Of a stretch of DNA of 64,000 bases, positions 8,438 through 17,531 are shown piece by piece. The translations under genes were made by a program, and so were the position numbers. Origin of the DNA: CAYJDR01 sp964368965 (GTDB taxonomy: Bacteria; Chrysiogenota; Deferribacteres; Deferribacterales; Mucispirillaceae); assembly GCA_964368965.1 (NCBI GenBank), contig CAYJDR010000005.1, forward strand, positions 1 to 64,000, given 5' to 3'. Under the pieces are notes generated by a model. The model saw only the letters and a list, made by a program, of their open reading frames with translations. It was not told the origin of the DNA and searched no databases. Position 1 is the first letter of the stretch, and each line of letters starts with the position of its first letter.

Positions 8438-10144
8438 CTACAGATTATTTAATGCAACTCGCTGTTTTGCAAGCTGATCAATCTGCTCTATGTATTTTAT
8501 TTTATCTTCAATTGTTGTTGCAGTTTCCTGCATTTTGATTAACTCTGCATGGCGTTTATCTAAGTAATTGTTTACAATGCGATGCTTGTTCGTCAATGCG
8601 AACTTATAGACATCTTCTGGTAAATCGCGCATAGAAATCTCTATGAAGTCTTCGCCTAGCTCGTGTACAAAGTTATCAATATAAGTCGCAGTTTTAGAAA
8701 TATCAAGTATTTTTTTAAAAACTTCTCTTATATTATCGTTTTTAAACATCTCGTCACTCATGTCATGCATGAGCGAATCTATTGTATCTACTGGTAATTT
8801 TCGCAAACAAGCTATAAAATCAAGCTCGCAAGCGTAATCCGCATTTATGACACTTTGTTGCTTCTTTTGGTTCACAAAAGTGCTTTGTTTAGTTGCGGTG
8901 CTAAGTTCATCAAGAACATTTTGCTTACTCAGCCCAAATATCTCTGCCACCTTTTCAGAGTAATGTTCTTTCAAATGTACATCTTTCACAGACGATAACA
9001 TACGTTTTATCGGCTGGTACTTCTCAAGCTTTTTGTTAAAGTCGCCCCTTGCTGAATTTGCAAGCCTGCGACTAATGTTTATAAACAAGTCTTCGCTCTT
9101 GTTTACAAGCTCGCTAAACCTTTTCACGCCGTGTTGCAAGATGAATGTGTCTGGGTCTTCGTTGTTGCCTAAAAACACAACTTTCGGGAACATATCCACC
9201 TGCACGAAGCTTGAAAGGCTCTTGTTTGCAGCTTTCTCACCTGCTGCATCACCATCGAACACTAAGATAACTTCAGATGCATAGCGCTTTATTAAGTTGA
9301 TTTGTTCTATCGTTAATGCTGTACCCATTGGTGCAACAGTATTCTGATAGCCTGATTTATAAAGCCTCATTACATCAAAGTAACCTTCAACAACAAGGCA
9401 TTTGCCCGATTTTTTCATCGCATCTTTAGCTTTGTCAATGTTGAACAATGTATAACGTTTATGAAAAAGCTCACTCTCTGCTGAGTTTAGGTACTTTGGT
9501 TCGCTACCGTCTAAGCTTCTGCCAGCAAAGGCTGCGATTGAGCCTGTAACGTTCTTTATTGGCAACATCAATCTATCGAAAAATCGTGGCGTTACGCCGT
9601 ATTGCCCTTCTTTAAAATATCCAGAATTAAACAACACATCTTTTGAGTATTTCCTATATATTTCACTATAGTTGTACCTTGGTGGGATATACCCTAGCCC
9701 AAATGTGTTGAGGTCATCATCTGTGAACCCTCTATTGAGAATATATTCACGTGCTTTTGTGCCGTCATCAGTATACAGCGAGTTGCGCATAATAACTTGT
9801 AAGTCTTCATGCAATGCTAATATGTCTTTTCTATAGACGTTGTCTTCACCTTCATACTCTACATTTATACCATACTTTTCAGCTATATATATGATAGCAT
9901 CTGGATATGAATACCCTAACTTATACCTAATAAATGAGATAGTGTCGCCCTTTGCATCACACCCAAAACATTTATAGAAATTTTTATCTGTATTAATCTT
10001 AAACGATGGGGTGTCCTCTGCATGAAACGGACAACAAGCCCATAAATCTGCACCCTTTTTAACGAAGTCAACATATGGCGATACGATACTTTCGATACTT
10101 ATATGACGTATTTGCTCAAGTGTCTTTTCTGAAATTCGTGCCAT
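8438..10144 (-). CDS. dnaG: DNA primase
   Basis: 568 residues. The N-terminal CHC2 zinc-binding domain has ligands C38, H41, C59 and C62 (CPFH and KCFGC). The central RNA-polymerase/Toprim domain shows [13 protein letters not shown], which carries the catalytic glutamate, and [15 protein letters not shown], the DxD-type metal site. The C-terminal part is the helicase-binding region. It makes RNA primers at the replication fork. The start ATG has AGAGG upstream and a promoter at 10200-10227. The stop codon contributes to the rpoD ribosome-binding site, so the two genes are co-transcribed and probably co-translated. Confidence 0.96.
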   Translation of the reverse strand: MARISEKTLEQIRHISIESIVSPYVDFVKKGADLWACCPFHAEDTPSFKINTDKNFYKCFGCDAKGDTISFIRYKLGYSYPDAIIYIAEKYGINVEYEGEDNVYRKDILALHEDLQVIMRNSLYTDDGTKAREYILNRGFTDDDLNTFGLGYIPPRYNYSEIYRKYSKDVLFNSGYFKEGQYGVTPRFFDRLMLPIKNVTGSIAAFAGRSLDGSEPKYLNSAESELFHKRYTLFNIDKAKDAMKKSGKCLVVEGYFDVMRLYKSGYQNTVAPMGTALTIEQINLIKRYASEVILVFDGDAAGEKAANKSLSSFVQVDMFPKVVFLGNNEDPDTFILQHGVKRFSELVNKSEDLFINISRRLANSARGDFNKKLEKYQPIKRMLSSVKDVHLKEHYSEKVAEIFGLSKQNVLDELSTATKQSTFVNQKKQQSVINADYACELDFIACLRKLPVDTIDSLMHDMSDEMFKNDNIREVFKKILDISKTATYIDNFVHELGEDFIEISMRDLPEDVYKFALTNKHRIVNNYLDKRHAELIKMQETATTIEDKIKYIEQIDQLAKQRVALNNL

Positions 10145-10199
10145 TGTACCTCTTTTTGTTTGTGTAATACTTTTTATGTCTTACAAATAGTTAAGTATT

Positions 10200-10227
10200 A
10201 ATGTATTACATCTATTTTTTTTTTCAA
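10200..10227 (-). promoter_or_regulatory. promoter upstream of dnaG-rpoD
   Basis: Minus-strand TTGAAA (complement of 10222-10227) and TACATT (complement of 10200-10205) are 16 bp apart, with an A-rich tract between them. It lies about 55 bp before the dnaG start. Moderate match only. Confidence 0.4.
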
Positions 10228-10286
10228 GTCTTTTTATAACAAATAATAATGCTAGACGAAACTAATATTTTGGAATAATATAAAAT

Positions 10287-11240
10287 ATGTTAAAAATTAA
10301 GAACTTAAACATCGAACTCAACTCTGCTTACGAGCAATTTTATATCTTAAAAAACTTCAACCTAGAGCTCCACAAAGGCGAAATATTAGGCCTTGCAGGT
10401 GAATCTGGGTCGGGTAAGAGCGTTCTAGCAAAAACTATACTTGGCATTATAGATAAACCTGTGACAAAAACTGGCGGAGATATCATCCTTGATGGTAAAC
10501 CACTTGTTACAACTGATGATTTCAAAAGTATTAGAGGCACTAAAATCTCAATGATTTTTCAGAATCCTCTAGCATCGCTTAACCCAGTTATGACTATCGG
10601 CGCACAGCTTGTTGAAACTATAAAACTTTATAATAAAAACATATCGACAAAAGATGCATATACTCAAGCAGAACAATTACTTAAAGATGTAGAAATCGAC
10701 AACGCACATGATAGACTCAAGGCATACCCTCACCAATTATCTGGTGGCATGAACCAAAGAGTAATGATAGCGCTTGCCCTTTCTGCAAACCCTGAAATAT
10801 TGATAGCTGATGAGCCAACAACAGCACTTGATGTCACAACGCAAACGCAAATCATTGAACTAATTAAAAAACTTAATAAATCACGTAAATTAACTATCTT
10901 ATTTATCTCACATGATTTATCATTACTATCAGCAATATGTGATAGAGTTGCCGTGCTATATTGCGCAGAGCTTATGGAAATAGTTGCAAACGGCACACTA
11001 GATGATGGCTCAATCGTCCATCCATACACTATTGCGCTAAATAGTTGCATACCTAAGATAAACGAACATAACGAACTAAACACTATACGTGGCACTATTG
11101 GAAGAAACACAGACTTAAACAATAATAGCTGCATATTTGTTGATAGGTGCGATAGCGCTACTGACTTATGCAAAAACACTAAACCGACATTCAATGGGAG
11201 CTATGCTTGCCATAACCCAGCCACTAATAAAGGAGCATAA
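10287..11240 (+). CDS. oligopeptide/dipeptide-type ABC transporter ATP-binding protein (orphan)
   Basis: 317 residues of the OppD/DppD type. Walker A is GESGSGKS near 41-48, the Q-loop is [10 protein letters not shown], the signature is LSGGMNQR, Walker B is [12 protein letters not shown] and the H-loop is FISHDLSLL. The C-terminal oligo/dipeptide extension is present, with a cysteine-containing [14 protein letters not shown] segment as in family members that bind an Fe-S cluster. No OppB/OppC permease, OppF partner or binding protein is nearby, so the transporter must be completed from elsewhere. The start lacks a good Shine-Dalgarno; TGGA is about 12 bases upstream. It is followed four bases later by the SspB-like gene. 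Confidence 0.85.
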   Translation: MLKIKNLNIELNSAYEQFYILKNFNLELHKGEILGLAGESGSGKSVLAKTILGIIDKPVTKTGGDIILDGKPLVTTDDFKSIRGTKISMIFQNPLASLNPVMTIGAQLVETIKLYNKNISTKDAYTQAEQLLKDVEIDNAHDRLKAYPHQLSGGMNQRVMIALALSANPEILIADEPTTALDVTTQTQIIELIKKLNKSRKLTILFISHDLSLLSAICDRVAVLYCAELMEIVANGTLDDGSIVHPYTIALNSCIPKINEHNELNTIRGTIGRNTDLNNNSCIFVDRCDSATDLCKNTKPTFNGSYACHNPATNKGA

Positions 11241-11244
11241 ATTG

Positions 11245-11640
11245 ATGAACAACTACGAATTAATAAAAAACTCTATTATGATAGCTATGGAGCAACACTC
11301 TAAGATATATATACACGCTATTGATGCACCAGGGCTAGATATTGGCTCTCGCGGGCTCACTGAAGAAGAGCTTGAAAGAGGCATTATACTTGCATTCGGC
11401 GTTAGCTCTTGTGTTGATTTTGAACTAAATGATTTAGGCGTATGTGCAAAGTTAAAATTCTCTGGTGTGTGGGAAGATATTTTTATCCCATTCTACGCAA
11501 TCATAGCGGTACTTGATGATTTAAAGTCGCCTTCATTCGTATTCAACTTCCGTATTAGCGAACTAGACGACTTTGAAGACGATGACGATGACGAAACAAA
11601 CATAGAAGATAAAATTATTAAAATAAACTTTGATAGCTAA
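11245..11640 (+). CDS. SspB-like ClpXP specificity adaptor
   Basis: 131 residues from ATG 11245, with AGGAG nine bases upstream; longer in-frame extensions run into the ABC gene. The N-terminal 100 residues follow the SspB beta-barrel pattern. A helix is followed by IYIHAIDAPGLDIGS, a turn, then GIILAFG, SSCVDFELNDLGVCAKLKFSG and IFIPFYAIIAVLDD. This parallels E. coli SspB 'GQIVLNIA...LELANDEVRFNARFGG...VSVPLAAVLAIY'. A flexible acidic linker (DDFEDDDDDE) and a short hydrophobic/basic end (IIKINF) mimic the SspB tail that docks on ClpX. Such adaptors deliver ssrA-tagged or other substrates to ClpXP. The assignment comes from pattern matching, not a search. It sits between an ABC ATPase and an aldo/keto reductase, an unusual place for sspB. 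Confidence 0.6.
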   Translation: MNNYELIKNSIMIAMEQHSKIYIHAIDAPGLDIGSRGLTEEELERGIILAFGVSSCVDFELNDLGVCAKLKFSGVWEDIFIPFYAIIAVLDDLKSPSFVFNFRISELDDFEDDDDDETNIEDKIIKINFDS

Positions 11641-11660
11641 TTGATACAAAAGGTGCAATC

Positions 11661-12809
11661 ATGATATACCGTAAACTTGGGCGTACAAAATTAAACACTA
11701 GCGTTATTGGACTTGGTGGCGAGTGGCTAAACGATAAGCCACAAGAAACAGTCAATGAAATAATTGATACTGCGATAAATAATGGCGTTAACTTTATTGA
11801 CGTATTTATGCCACAACCTGAAACTAGAAAAGCAATAGGAACTGCCCTTGCAGGAAAACGTGATAAAATGATTATACAAGGCCATGTATGCACAGTTATG
11901 CTTGATGGACAGTATGAACGCTCACGTGACATAGAAAAAGTGAAAGCATCGTTTGAAGCCCTATTAACAGACTTACAAACAGACTATGTTGACGTAGGCA
12001 TGATACACTATGTCGACAGCTTTGATGACCTAGACTCAATAATGAACGGTGAAATAATTGAGTATGTGAAAGAGTTAAAACACAATGGTGCAATCAAGCA
12101 CATTGGTTTAAGCTCGCACAACCCATTAGTTGCATTGAAAGCTATCGAAAGCGGCTTGATAGATGTGCTAATGTTCAGCATTAATCCAGCTTATGACCTT
12201 GAAAAACCTGAGATAGATATATTCGAGCTATGCGAGCACACTAACCTAAAAGATGGCAACGATTGGGAAATCGACGACGCACGTGTAAAACTATACTCAA
12301 CTTGCGAAAGGCTAGGCGTTGGCATCACTGTTATGAAAGCACTTGGCGCTGGCACACTACTGCGTGATGAAAGCTCCCCTTTTGGAAAAGCTATGACTGT
12401 TACACAATGTTGCCACTACGCATTAACGAGGCCTGCTGTTGTAAGTATTTTAGTTGGCTGTAGCAATGTTGATGAATTAGTGAACGCACTAAAGTATTGC
12501 AATGCAAGTGAAGCTGAACGAGATTATACCGCAATATTATCAGGCAGTAAAAATGTGAAAATTAGTGGAAGATGCATGTATTGCAACCATTGCCTACCTT
12601 GCCCAGCTTCAATAGACATTGCAACAGTTACTAAGTTTTTAGACCTTGCCAAAGAACAAAGCGAAGTGCCTGAAACGGTAAAATCTCACTATGATAGCTT
12701 AGAAATTAACGCAAATGATTGCATAATGTGTGGTGCTTGTGAAAGTAACTGTCCATTCAATGTGCAAATACGTGAAAACATGAAGCAAGCACAAAATATC
12801 TTTGGTTAA
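11661..12809 (+). CDS. aldo/keto reductase with C-terminal 4Fe-4S domain
   Basis: 382 residues. Residues 1 to about 270 form an aldo/keto reductase TIM barrel, with YRKLGRTKLNTSVIGLGGEW at the start, then INFIDVFMPQPETRKAIG, YVDVGMIHYVD and AIKHIGLSSHNP. The C-terminal domain carries two cysteine clusters, CMYCNHCLPCP and CIMCGACESNCP, typical of a ferredoxin-like domain. Such fused reductases are common in anaerobes and pass electrons to carbonyl substrates; the substrate cannot be told from sequence. The usual catalytic tyrosine in 'D-A--Y' appears replaced (DVFMPQPETR), so the barrel may have altered chemistry. It follows the SspB-like gene by 20 bp, suggesting one transcript. Confidence 0.85.
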   Translation: MIYRKLGRTKLNTSVIGLGGEWLNDKPQETVNEIIDTAINNGVNFIDVFMPQPETRKAIGTALAGKRDKMIIQGHVCTVMLDGQYERSRDIEKVKASFEALLTDLQTDYVDVGMIHYVDSFDDLDSIMNGEIIEYVKELKHNGAIKHIGLSSHNPLVALKAIESGLIDVLMFSINPAYDLEKPEIDIFELCEHTNLKDGNDWEIDDARVKLYSTCERLGVGITVMKALGAGTLLRDESSPFGKAMTVTQCCHYALTRPAVVSILVGCSNVDELVNALKYCNASEAERDYTAILSGSKNVKISGRCMYCNHCLPCPASIDIATVTKFLDLAKEQSEVPETVKSHYDSLEINANDCIMCGACESNCPFNVQIRENMKQAQNIFG

Positions 12810-12828
12810 AATAAATTACAAGTATTAT

Positions 12829-13617
12829 TTAAAGTAAAAATGAAGCTTTTAAACGCTCGCAAGCATCACTTTCTATTTCGCCTAGTTTGTGAGCGTACTT
12901 ATAAAATAGGGAAAGTCCCTCTATATGTTTTACAGATAATCTATAATCAATTACGTTCCAATAATCTACTATCTGCTCAGCCGTGTAGCCTAATGATGTA
13001 TATTTTGATACGAGGTTGTTGCTATAGTCGTTTGTTTTAGCTGAGTATTTGCGTAACAACTCTGCAAACTCATGTAATTGTTCTATGTTACTATCTGTCG
13101 CCCTGCATATCCACAACGCAAACACAAATGGCAACCCCGTTTTTTTATACCATAAGTCACCTAAGTCATATACATATGGCATTGTTGGGTTATAATATCT
13201 ATGTAATGCTTTATCGCCGATTAACAACTCAGCGTCGTAGTTTTCGCTATCGCTATAGACTGGCGATAAGTTGTGGAACTCTTCTAACACAATTCTGCAT
13301 AAGATAGTTGACGTGTTTGACTCTTTAGTGAATTTTATTGTTTTGCCAGATAGCTCTTCGATTGGATAGTTTGAAAAGATGTTTACACTTTTAACAGCAC
13401 CAATTGAAGATACTGATATATCAGGGAATATTTTATATAGTTCAGGATTTCGTGCAAACTCGATAGATGATGACGGCGAGATATCAATATCCCTATTACG
13501 TACTAGTTTATTCAATTCAGAAGGATAGCCTTTTATAAGTGAAATGTTACCTAAATTTAATAAGTGATAAAATATTGGGTATACGTTTGCATACTCCATG
13601 TATCCTACTTTTAGCAT
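12829..13617 (-). CDS. mqnA: menaquinone biosynthesis protein MqnA (chorismate dehydratase)
   Basis: 262 residues matching the MqnA family. It has KVGYMEYANVYPI at the N-terminus, DISPSSSIEFARNP, SIGAVKSVNIFS, LLIGDKALHRYY and DLGDLWYKKTGLPFVFALWI. These are the periplasmic-binding-protein-like fold elements of the enzyme that converts chorismate to 3-enolpyruvylbenzoate, the first step of the futalosine menaquinone route. The start ATG 13617 has AGGGGG upstream, overlapping the stop of the preceding gene. It is the last gene of an hflK-hflC-transglutaminase-like-mqnA run; other mqn genes are not in the window. Confidence 0.88.
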   Translation of the reverse strand: MLKVGYMEYANVYPIFYHLLNLGNISLIKGYPSELNKLVRNRDIDISPSSSIEFARNPELYKIFPDISVSSIGAVKSVNIFSNYPIEELSGKTIKFTKESNTSTILCRIVLEEFHNLSPVYSDSENYDAELLIGDKALHRYYNPTMPYVYDLGDLWYKKTGLPFVFALWICRATDSNIEQLHEFAELLRKYSAKTNDYSNNLVSKYTSLGYTAEQIVDYWNVIDYRLSVKHIEGLSLFYKYAHKLGEIESDACERLKASFLL

Positions 13618-13625
13618 TTTGCCCC

Positions 13626-14510
13626 CTATTGCATTATACCAGGATATTGGAACAACGCATTCAGCGCCATATCAGCAGGTATATACGTTCTGCCATCTAT
13701 AACTTTTTCAGAAATATCGTTAGGTATCAACCCGCCTTTATATACACTAGCATTGAACTTGTTGTCAGCATCGTGAGATACAAACACAAGTACACTATTA
13801 GCAGGCACTAAACATGTTTGGTTTACTGCTGTAGTGCTTGCTTTATTACATGTTTGTAGCATTATGCCATTATTGTTTGAGAAGTACCTGTTAACCTCTT
13901 CCATATTCGCAAACAAGCTCATATCGAACGGTTTATTTGATTTGACAACTATGTCAATAGACATGGGAATATTCAAGCCGTCGCTCAAATTTACAGCCCA
14001 TATTTGATCTTCTTTCAACAGCAACTCACGTGATGCAAGCGGAGTCGACCTGATATCGTTCATGATTGTATCATAAAGTTTAACAGCATCTAAACCGCCA
14101 ACATACACATAAGGTTTGCCATCTTCATATTCTATTCTTGCATCAATCTTAATATTAGCAAGCATTGAGGCATACAGCAGCGATAAATCTATCGCATCGC
14201 CTTGCCTTTCTGTTAGTGCGCCATAAGCTGAGTAGCCTGTCATTGCAGCTTCACCAAGTGCAACGTTCTCTTTGATATACCTATATGTTTTTACGGCTAT
14301 ACATTCTTTATCATCATTTGAGCAACCATTTGCAACCCTTGTGATTAAAGATTTCACGTTCATATCCTCGTTATCTATCAACGAGTTTATATCGCTTATT
14401 TCAATAATATCTCCCGATGTTTTTCTATTTGTAACATCAAGGAAAAAGAATGCAAACACACCAGCAGCCATCATGGAAAAGATAACCGCAATAAACATAT
14501 ATCTAACCAA
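13626..14510 (-). CDS. membrane-anchored protein with degenerate transglutaminase-like domain
   Basis: 294 residues with one N-terminal membrane segment (about 5-25) and the rest outside the cytoplasm. The middle part (CIAVKTYRYIKENV, then ERQGDAIDLSLLYASMLANIKIDARI) follows the transglutaminase-like pattern, in which a cysteine after Gly-Asp is the nucleophile. Here that position is Ala (GDA), and the usual downstream 'H-W-E' is replaced by KPYVYV. If the fold is right, the protein is non-catalytic. The start is TTG with AGGG eight bases upstream. It sits 12 bases after hflC and its stop overlaps the mqnA ribosome site, so it belongs to the hflKC operon. Its function is unknown. Confidence 0.5.
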   Translation of the reverse strand: MVRYMFIAVIFSMMAAGVFAFFFLDVTNRKTSGDIIEISDINSLIDNEDMNVKSLITRVANGCSNDDKECIAVKTYRYIKENVALGEAAMTGYSAYGALTERQGDAIDLSLLYASMLANIKIDARIEYEDGKPYVYVGGLDAVKLYDTIMNDIRSTPLASRELLLKEDQIWAVNLSDGLNIPMSIDIVVKSNKPFDMSLFANMEEVNRYFSNNNGIMLQTCNKASTTAVNQTCLVPANSVLVFVSHDADNKFNASVYKGGLIPNDISEKVIDGRTYIPADMALNALFQYPGIMQ

Positions 14511-14522
14511 CTTATCTACCCT

Positions 14523-15389
14523 CTACTTTTTACTGTCGCCTTCAAGCACATTTAATATTGCTGAATCAGTTGTTAAATATAACTCTGTGTCAGGCGTTAA
14601 TACATTTTTATAGGCTTCAAGAGTTCTATAGAACTCGAAGAACGATTCATCTTTTTTATAAGCATCAGAGTATATTTTAATAACTTTAGCATCTGCTTCA
14701 CCTTTAGTTGTTTCAACTTCACGGTAAGCTTCAGCCATGATCAATTCACGCTCTTTATCTGTGCGTGCTTTGATTTTTTGTGCTTCTTCCATACCTTCTG
14801 AGCGATATTGTGTGGCGATACGTTGGCGCTCTGTAGCCATCCTTGCATATACTGCCATTTCGTTTTCAGTCGGTAGGTCTGCCCTTTTAACTCTGATATC
14901 TAATATATCAATGCCATATTCAAGCGCTTTCTCTTTAGCTTGAGATGTAACATTTGCCATAATCTCTTGCCTGTTTTGGTTGATAACGTCAATCAAATCA
15001 TGTCTTGCAAGTTCGTTACGCATCTCTGAATAGATTATATCATCTAACCTTGAGAACGCACCTAATTCGTTTTTAACAGTTAGGAAGAACTTTAGTGGGT
15101 CAGCAATATACCATTTACAATAGTTATCAACAATCAAGTTTTTCTTATCACGTGTTAAGATTTCAGACGGTGCTGCATCGTAACCGAGTAGCTTTTTGCT
15201 GAAAAAATACGGACGCTCAACAAGTGGTATCATAAAGTTTAAGCCAGGTTCTGAAACCGTGCGAACAGGTTTACCAAGCCTTGTAACAATAGCTTGCTCT
15301 GTAATATCAACTTTAAATGTGCCAAGGAAGCCACCGACAATAACGACTACAAGCACAACTAGGATTTGTATAAATGTTGACTTCTTCAT
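14523..15389 (-). CDS. hflC: HflC, modulator of FtsH protease
   Basis: 288 residues: an N-terminal membrane anchor (about 7-25), then a stomatin/SPFH domain starting FKVDITEQAIVTRLGKPV and including GLNFMIPLVERPYFFSKK. A helical region follows (ATERQRIATQYRSEG, then EGMEEAQKIKARTDKERELIMAEA) and the family's C-terminal LTPDTELYLTTDS. With HflK it forms the periplasmic cage around FtsH in the inner membrane and limits FtsH action. The start ATG overlaps the hflK stop (TAATG), which indicates coupled translation and a matched ratio of subunits. Confidence 0.93.
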   Translation of the reverse strand: MKKSTFIQILVVLVVVIVGGFLGTFKVDITEQAIVTRLGKPVRTVSEPGLNFMIPLVERPYFFSKKLLGYDAAPSEILTRDKKNLIVDNYCKWYIADPLKFFLTVKNELGAFSRLDDIIYSEMRNELARHDLIDVINQNRQEIMANVTSQAKEKALEYGIDILDIRVKRADLPTENEMAVYARMATERQRIATQYRSEGMEEAQKIKARTDKERELIMAEAYREVETTKGEADAKVIKIYSDAYKKDESFFEFYRTLEAYKNVLTPDTELYLTTDSAILNVLEGDSKK

Positions 15390-16405
15390 TATTTACCCCC
15401 TACTGAATTTAAACCAATAAATGGGTTAATATTGTCAATATTCTTATCAAACACTTTGATATCAGCATCTCTGAGGGTTTGCTCCATAGCGTCGATATAC
15501 ATACGTTTCCTAGTGATATTAGGTGCTTTTTTGTATTCCTCTAAGATTTGGTTAAACCTTGCAACATCACCTAGTGCTTGCTCAACAACTTTAGCATGGT
15601 ATGCTTCTGCTTGTTGCAACATAGTTGCAGCTTCACCACGTGCTTGTGGTATGATTTGGTTTGCATAAGCATCAGCTTCGTTTATGAACCTGTTTTTATC
15701 TTCCCTAGCGCTTGCAACATCTTTAAACGCAGCACTTACTTCATCAGGTGGTGCTACATCTTGTAATTGAACAGCAACTATCCTAACACCAGCTTTGTAG
15801 ACGTTCATCATATCTTGTAAGATAACCATAGTTTCAGTTTGTACCCTGTTCTTGCCAACTGTTAATAGCTCGTCGATTAACTCTTTACCAGCAACTTCTC
15901 TGATAGCTGATTGTGCAGCGTTCTTGATAGTGTCATCAACGTCTGCAACATTGTATAAGTATGCAACAACGTCGTTGATTTGGTATTGCACAATCAAGTC
16001 TAGGTTAACGATGTTTTCATCACCTGTGAGCATTAACGACTCATTTTTGATAGAATTTAAGTTACCATCATAACCGATCTCGATACGGTGTATTTGTGTA
16101 ACTTTCGCTTTATCTACACTATCTATCGGGAATGGCAGATGATAGTGAGGGCCAGGCATTTTTACGTCTAACACGTTACCAAACCTTTTTACAACTGCTT
16201 GTTCATCAGCTGCTACAATATAGAAACCTGTCAACATCCATGCAACAAACAATACGCCTAATATAGCAACGTATGCTTTACCGCTTGGTTGCCTTGGGCT
16301 AATATCTGCAACTGCATCATCAGCAACAGGTGTTGCTTTCTTTTTCTTTTTACCAAATTTGAATGGAAATTCAAACCTAGTGTTACCCCATGGGTTATCA
16401 CTCAT
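15389..16405 (-). CDS. hflK: HflK, modulator of FtsH protease
   Basis: 338 residues. A glycine/lysine-rich cytoplasmic N-terminus (NPWGN, then a KKKKK stretch) precedes one membrane segment at about 46-66, then the SPFH domain: VAADEQAVVKRFGNVL, GPHYHLPFPIDSVDKAKV, LTGDENIVNLDLIVQY. A long charged helix follows, including ASAREDKNRFINEADAYANQ and ARGEAATMLQQAEAYH. The partner gene hflC overlaps its stop by one base. AAGGAG lies about eight bases before the start. It is the first gene of the hflK-hflC-transglutaminase-like-mqnA operon. Confidence 0.93.
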   Translation of the reverse strand: MSDNPWGNTRFEFPFKFGKKKKKATPVADDAVADISPRQPSGKAYVAILGVLFVAWMLTGFYIVAADEQAVVKRFGNVLDVKMPGPHYHLPFPIDSVDKAKVTQIHRIEIGYDGNLNSIKNESLMLTGDENIVNLDLIVQYQINDVVAYLYNVADVDDTIKNAAQSAIREVAGKELIDELLTVGKNRVQTETMVILQDMMNVYKAGVRIVAVQLQDVAPPDEVSAAFKDVASAREDKNRFINEADAYANQIIPQARGEAATMLQQAEAYHAKVVEQALGDVARFNQILEEYKKAPNITRKRMYIDAMEQTLRDADIKVFDKNIDNINPFIGLNSVGGK

Positions 16406-16551
16406 GTGTGTATACTCCTTTTTATATTCGTACTAATTATTACCATACATGTTATAAACTGTAAAGAACATTAGATAAAATAATATGACACTTGCAAATT
16501 TTTTCATTTAAGGTTAAAGATAATATATTAAATGAATAAGGTTGTATAAAT

Positions 16552-17343
16552 ATGTCTTTAAAAATTTTTATTGTAACAAGGAATAGCCCACAACATTTTG
16601 CATTAATTGATGCAATCCAAGACACAAAAACTCTATGCGGTGGAGTTATCCAAACTGATGAAAACGACTGCATGAAACAATCGCATGTTGCAAAGCTTGT
16701 TGCAGCTACAAAAAAAAGCGTTGATAGATACTTCGGCGTAAAGTATTCACACATGTCTAATGTTAAAACAATCGCCATCAAAGGTAGCGAGATGAATAAT
16801 GAAAACACTATCGACTTCATCAACAGCCAATCGCCTGACATTGTCCTCTTCTTTGATAACGAACGACTAAGCGATGAAAATATCGCAAAAATTAATGCAA
16901 AAAAATGGCAACTGTTCTTAGGCAACACAGAAGAAAACAAAGGATACTTCTCAAACATATTCACAAGCTTACAAGAAAAACCCGAAAGCACTTGCATCAC
17001 ATTACATGAAATGGTTGATAACAGTGACAATGGTAATATCATACACCAAACAAGCGCCTCATTAAGGGACTTCGACAGCGTACACGACCATGAAGCACGC
17101 AGCATAAGAGTTATGCTAAACGATATTGAAGAAATTGTTACCCACGAAAAAAACAATACACTACAAACAAAAACACAAAACAATGTTGGCAACTTCAACA
17201 ATGCTAGCGACCTATCAGAAGATATGGTTAACACGTTGTTTGATAAATATAACAACAACATTTACAAATATAAACTTGATAATGCGCAAACTCATGAACA
17301 ACCAATCACACAAATTGAGCTGTTTAAAGCTAACGCAAAGTGA
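16552..17343 (+). CDS. formyltransferase-fold protein lacking the canonical active-site histidine
   Basis: 263 residues. The N-terminus (LKIFIVTRNSPQHFALIDAI), the middle (SPDIVLFFDNERLSDENIAKI) and the later ITLHEMVDNSDNGNIIHQ follow the formyltransferase Rossmann-type pattern. In that family the last motif ('T-H-id---D-G-ii-q') supplies the catalytic Asp. The usual 'N-H-S-LP-YRG' loop is replaced by LGNTEENKGYF, so the active-site His is missing. The last 70 residues are Asn/Thr-rich and look disordered. It is monocistronic, between hflK and the EF-G-like gene, with AAGG ten bases before ATG. The substrate is unknown. A minus-strand frame of similar length covers it but has shadow-like composition. 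Confidence 0.55.
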   Translation: MSLKIFIVTRNSPQHFALIDAIQDTKTLCGGVIQTDENDCMKQSHVAKLVAATKKSVDRYFGVKYSHMSNVKTIAIKGSEMNNENTIDFINSQSPDIVLFFDNERLSDENIAKINAKKWQLFLGNTEENKGYFSNIFTSLQEKPESTCITLHEMVDNSDNGNIIHQTSASLRDFDSVHDHEARSIRVMLNDIEEIVTHEKNNTLQTKTQNNVGNFNNASDLSEDMVNTLFDKYNNNIYKYKLDNAQTHEQPITQIELFKANAK

Positions 17344-17446
17344 TAAATATTATAAAATGCTTGTATATTTGAAAAATAATTGATATAATCTATATAAATT
17401 AGATGTCATGTATTTTCAACCATCTATTACAGTGTCACAATTTTAG

Positions 17447-17470
17447 TATAATAGAGCACCTCTCAGGTGC
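17447..17470 (+). promoter_or_regulatory. -10 element and leader hairpin of the EF-G-like gene
   Basis: TATAAT at 17447-17452 is a perfect -10; no good -35 is visible. Immediately after, at the expected transcript 5' end, GCACCT (17456-17461), loop CTC and AGGTGC (17465-17470) form a 6-bp hairpin. A 60-base leader then leads to GGGAGG and ATG 17532. A hairpin at the very 5' end could stabilise the message. Confidence 0.45.
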
Positions 17471-17531
17471 AAATATAATAAAACAAGTTATTTGCAGTAA
17501 CCATACAGCATTTAACGGGAGGCATTAGTCT

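Noticed and set aside
11137..11244. N-terminal extension of the SspB-like frame into the ABC gene
   Set aside because: The extension overlaps the ABC coding sequence by 104 bases and has no ribosome site; ATG 11245 has AGGAG at good spacing.
16452..17261. 269-codon minus-strand frame opposite the formyltransferase-like gene
   Set aside because: Composition is Ser/Leu/Phe/Cys-rich as expected from the complement of an Asn/Lys/Glu-rich gene; no ribosome site and no family pattern. The plus-strand gene has a recognisable fold.
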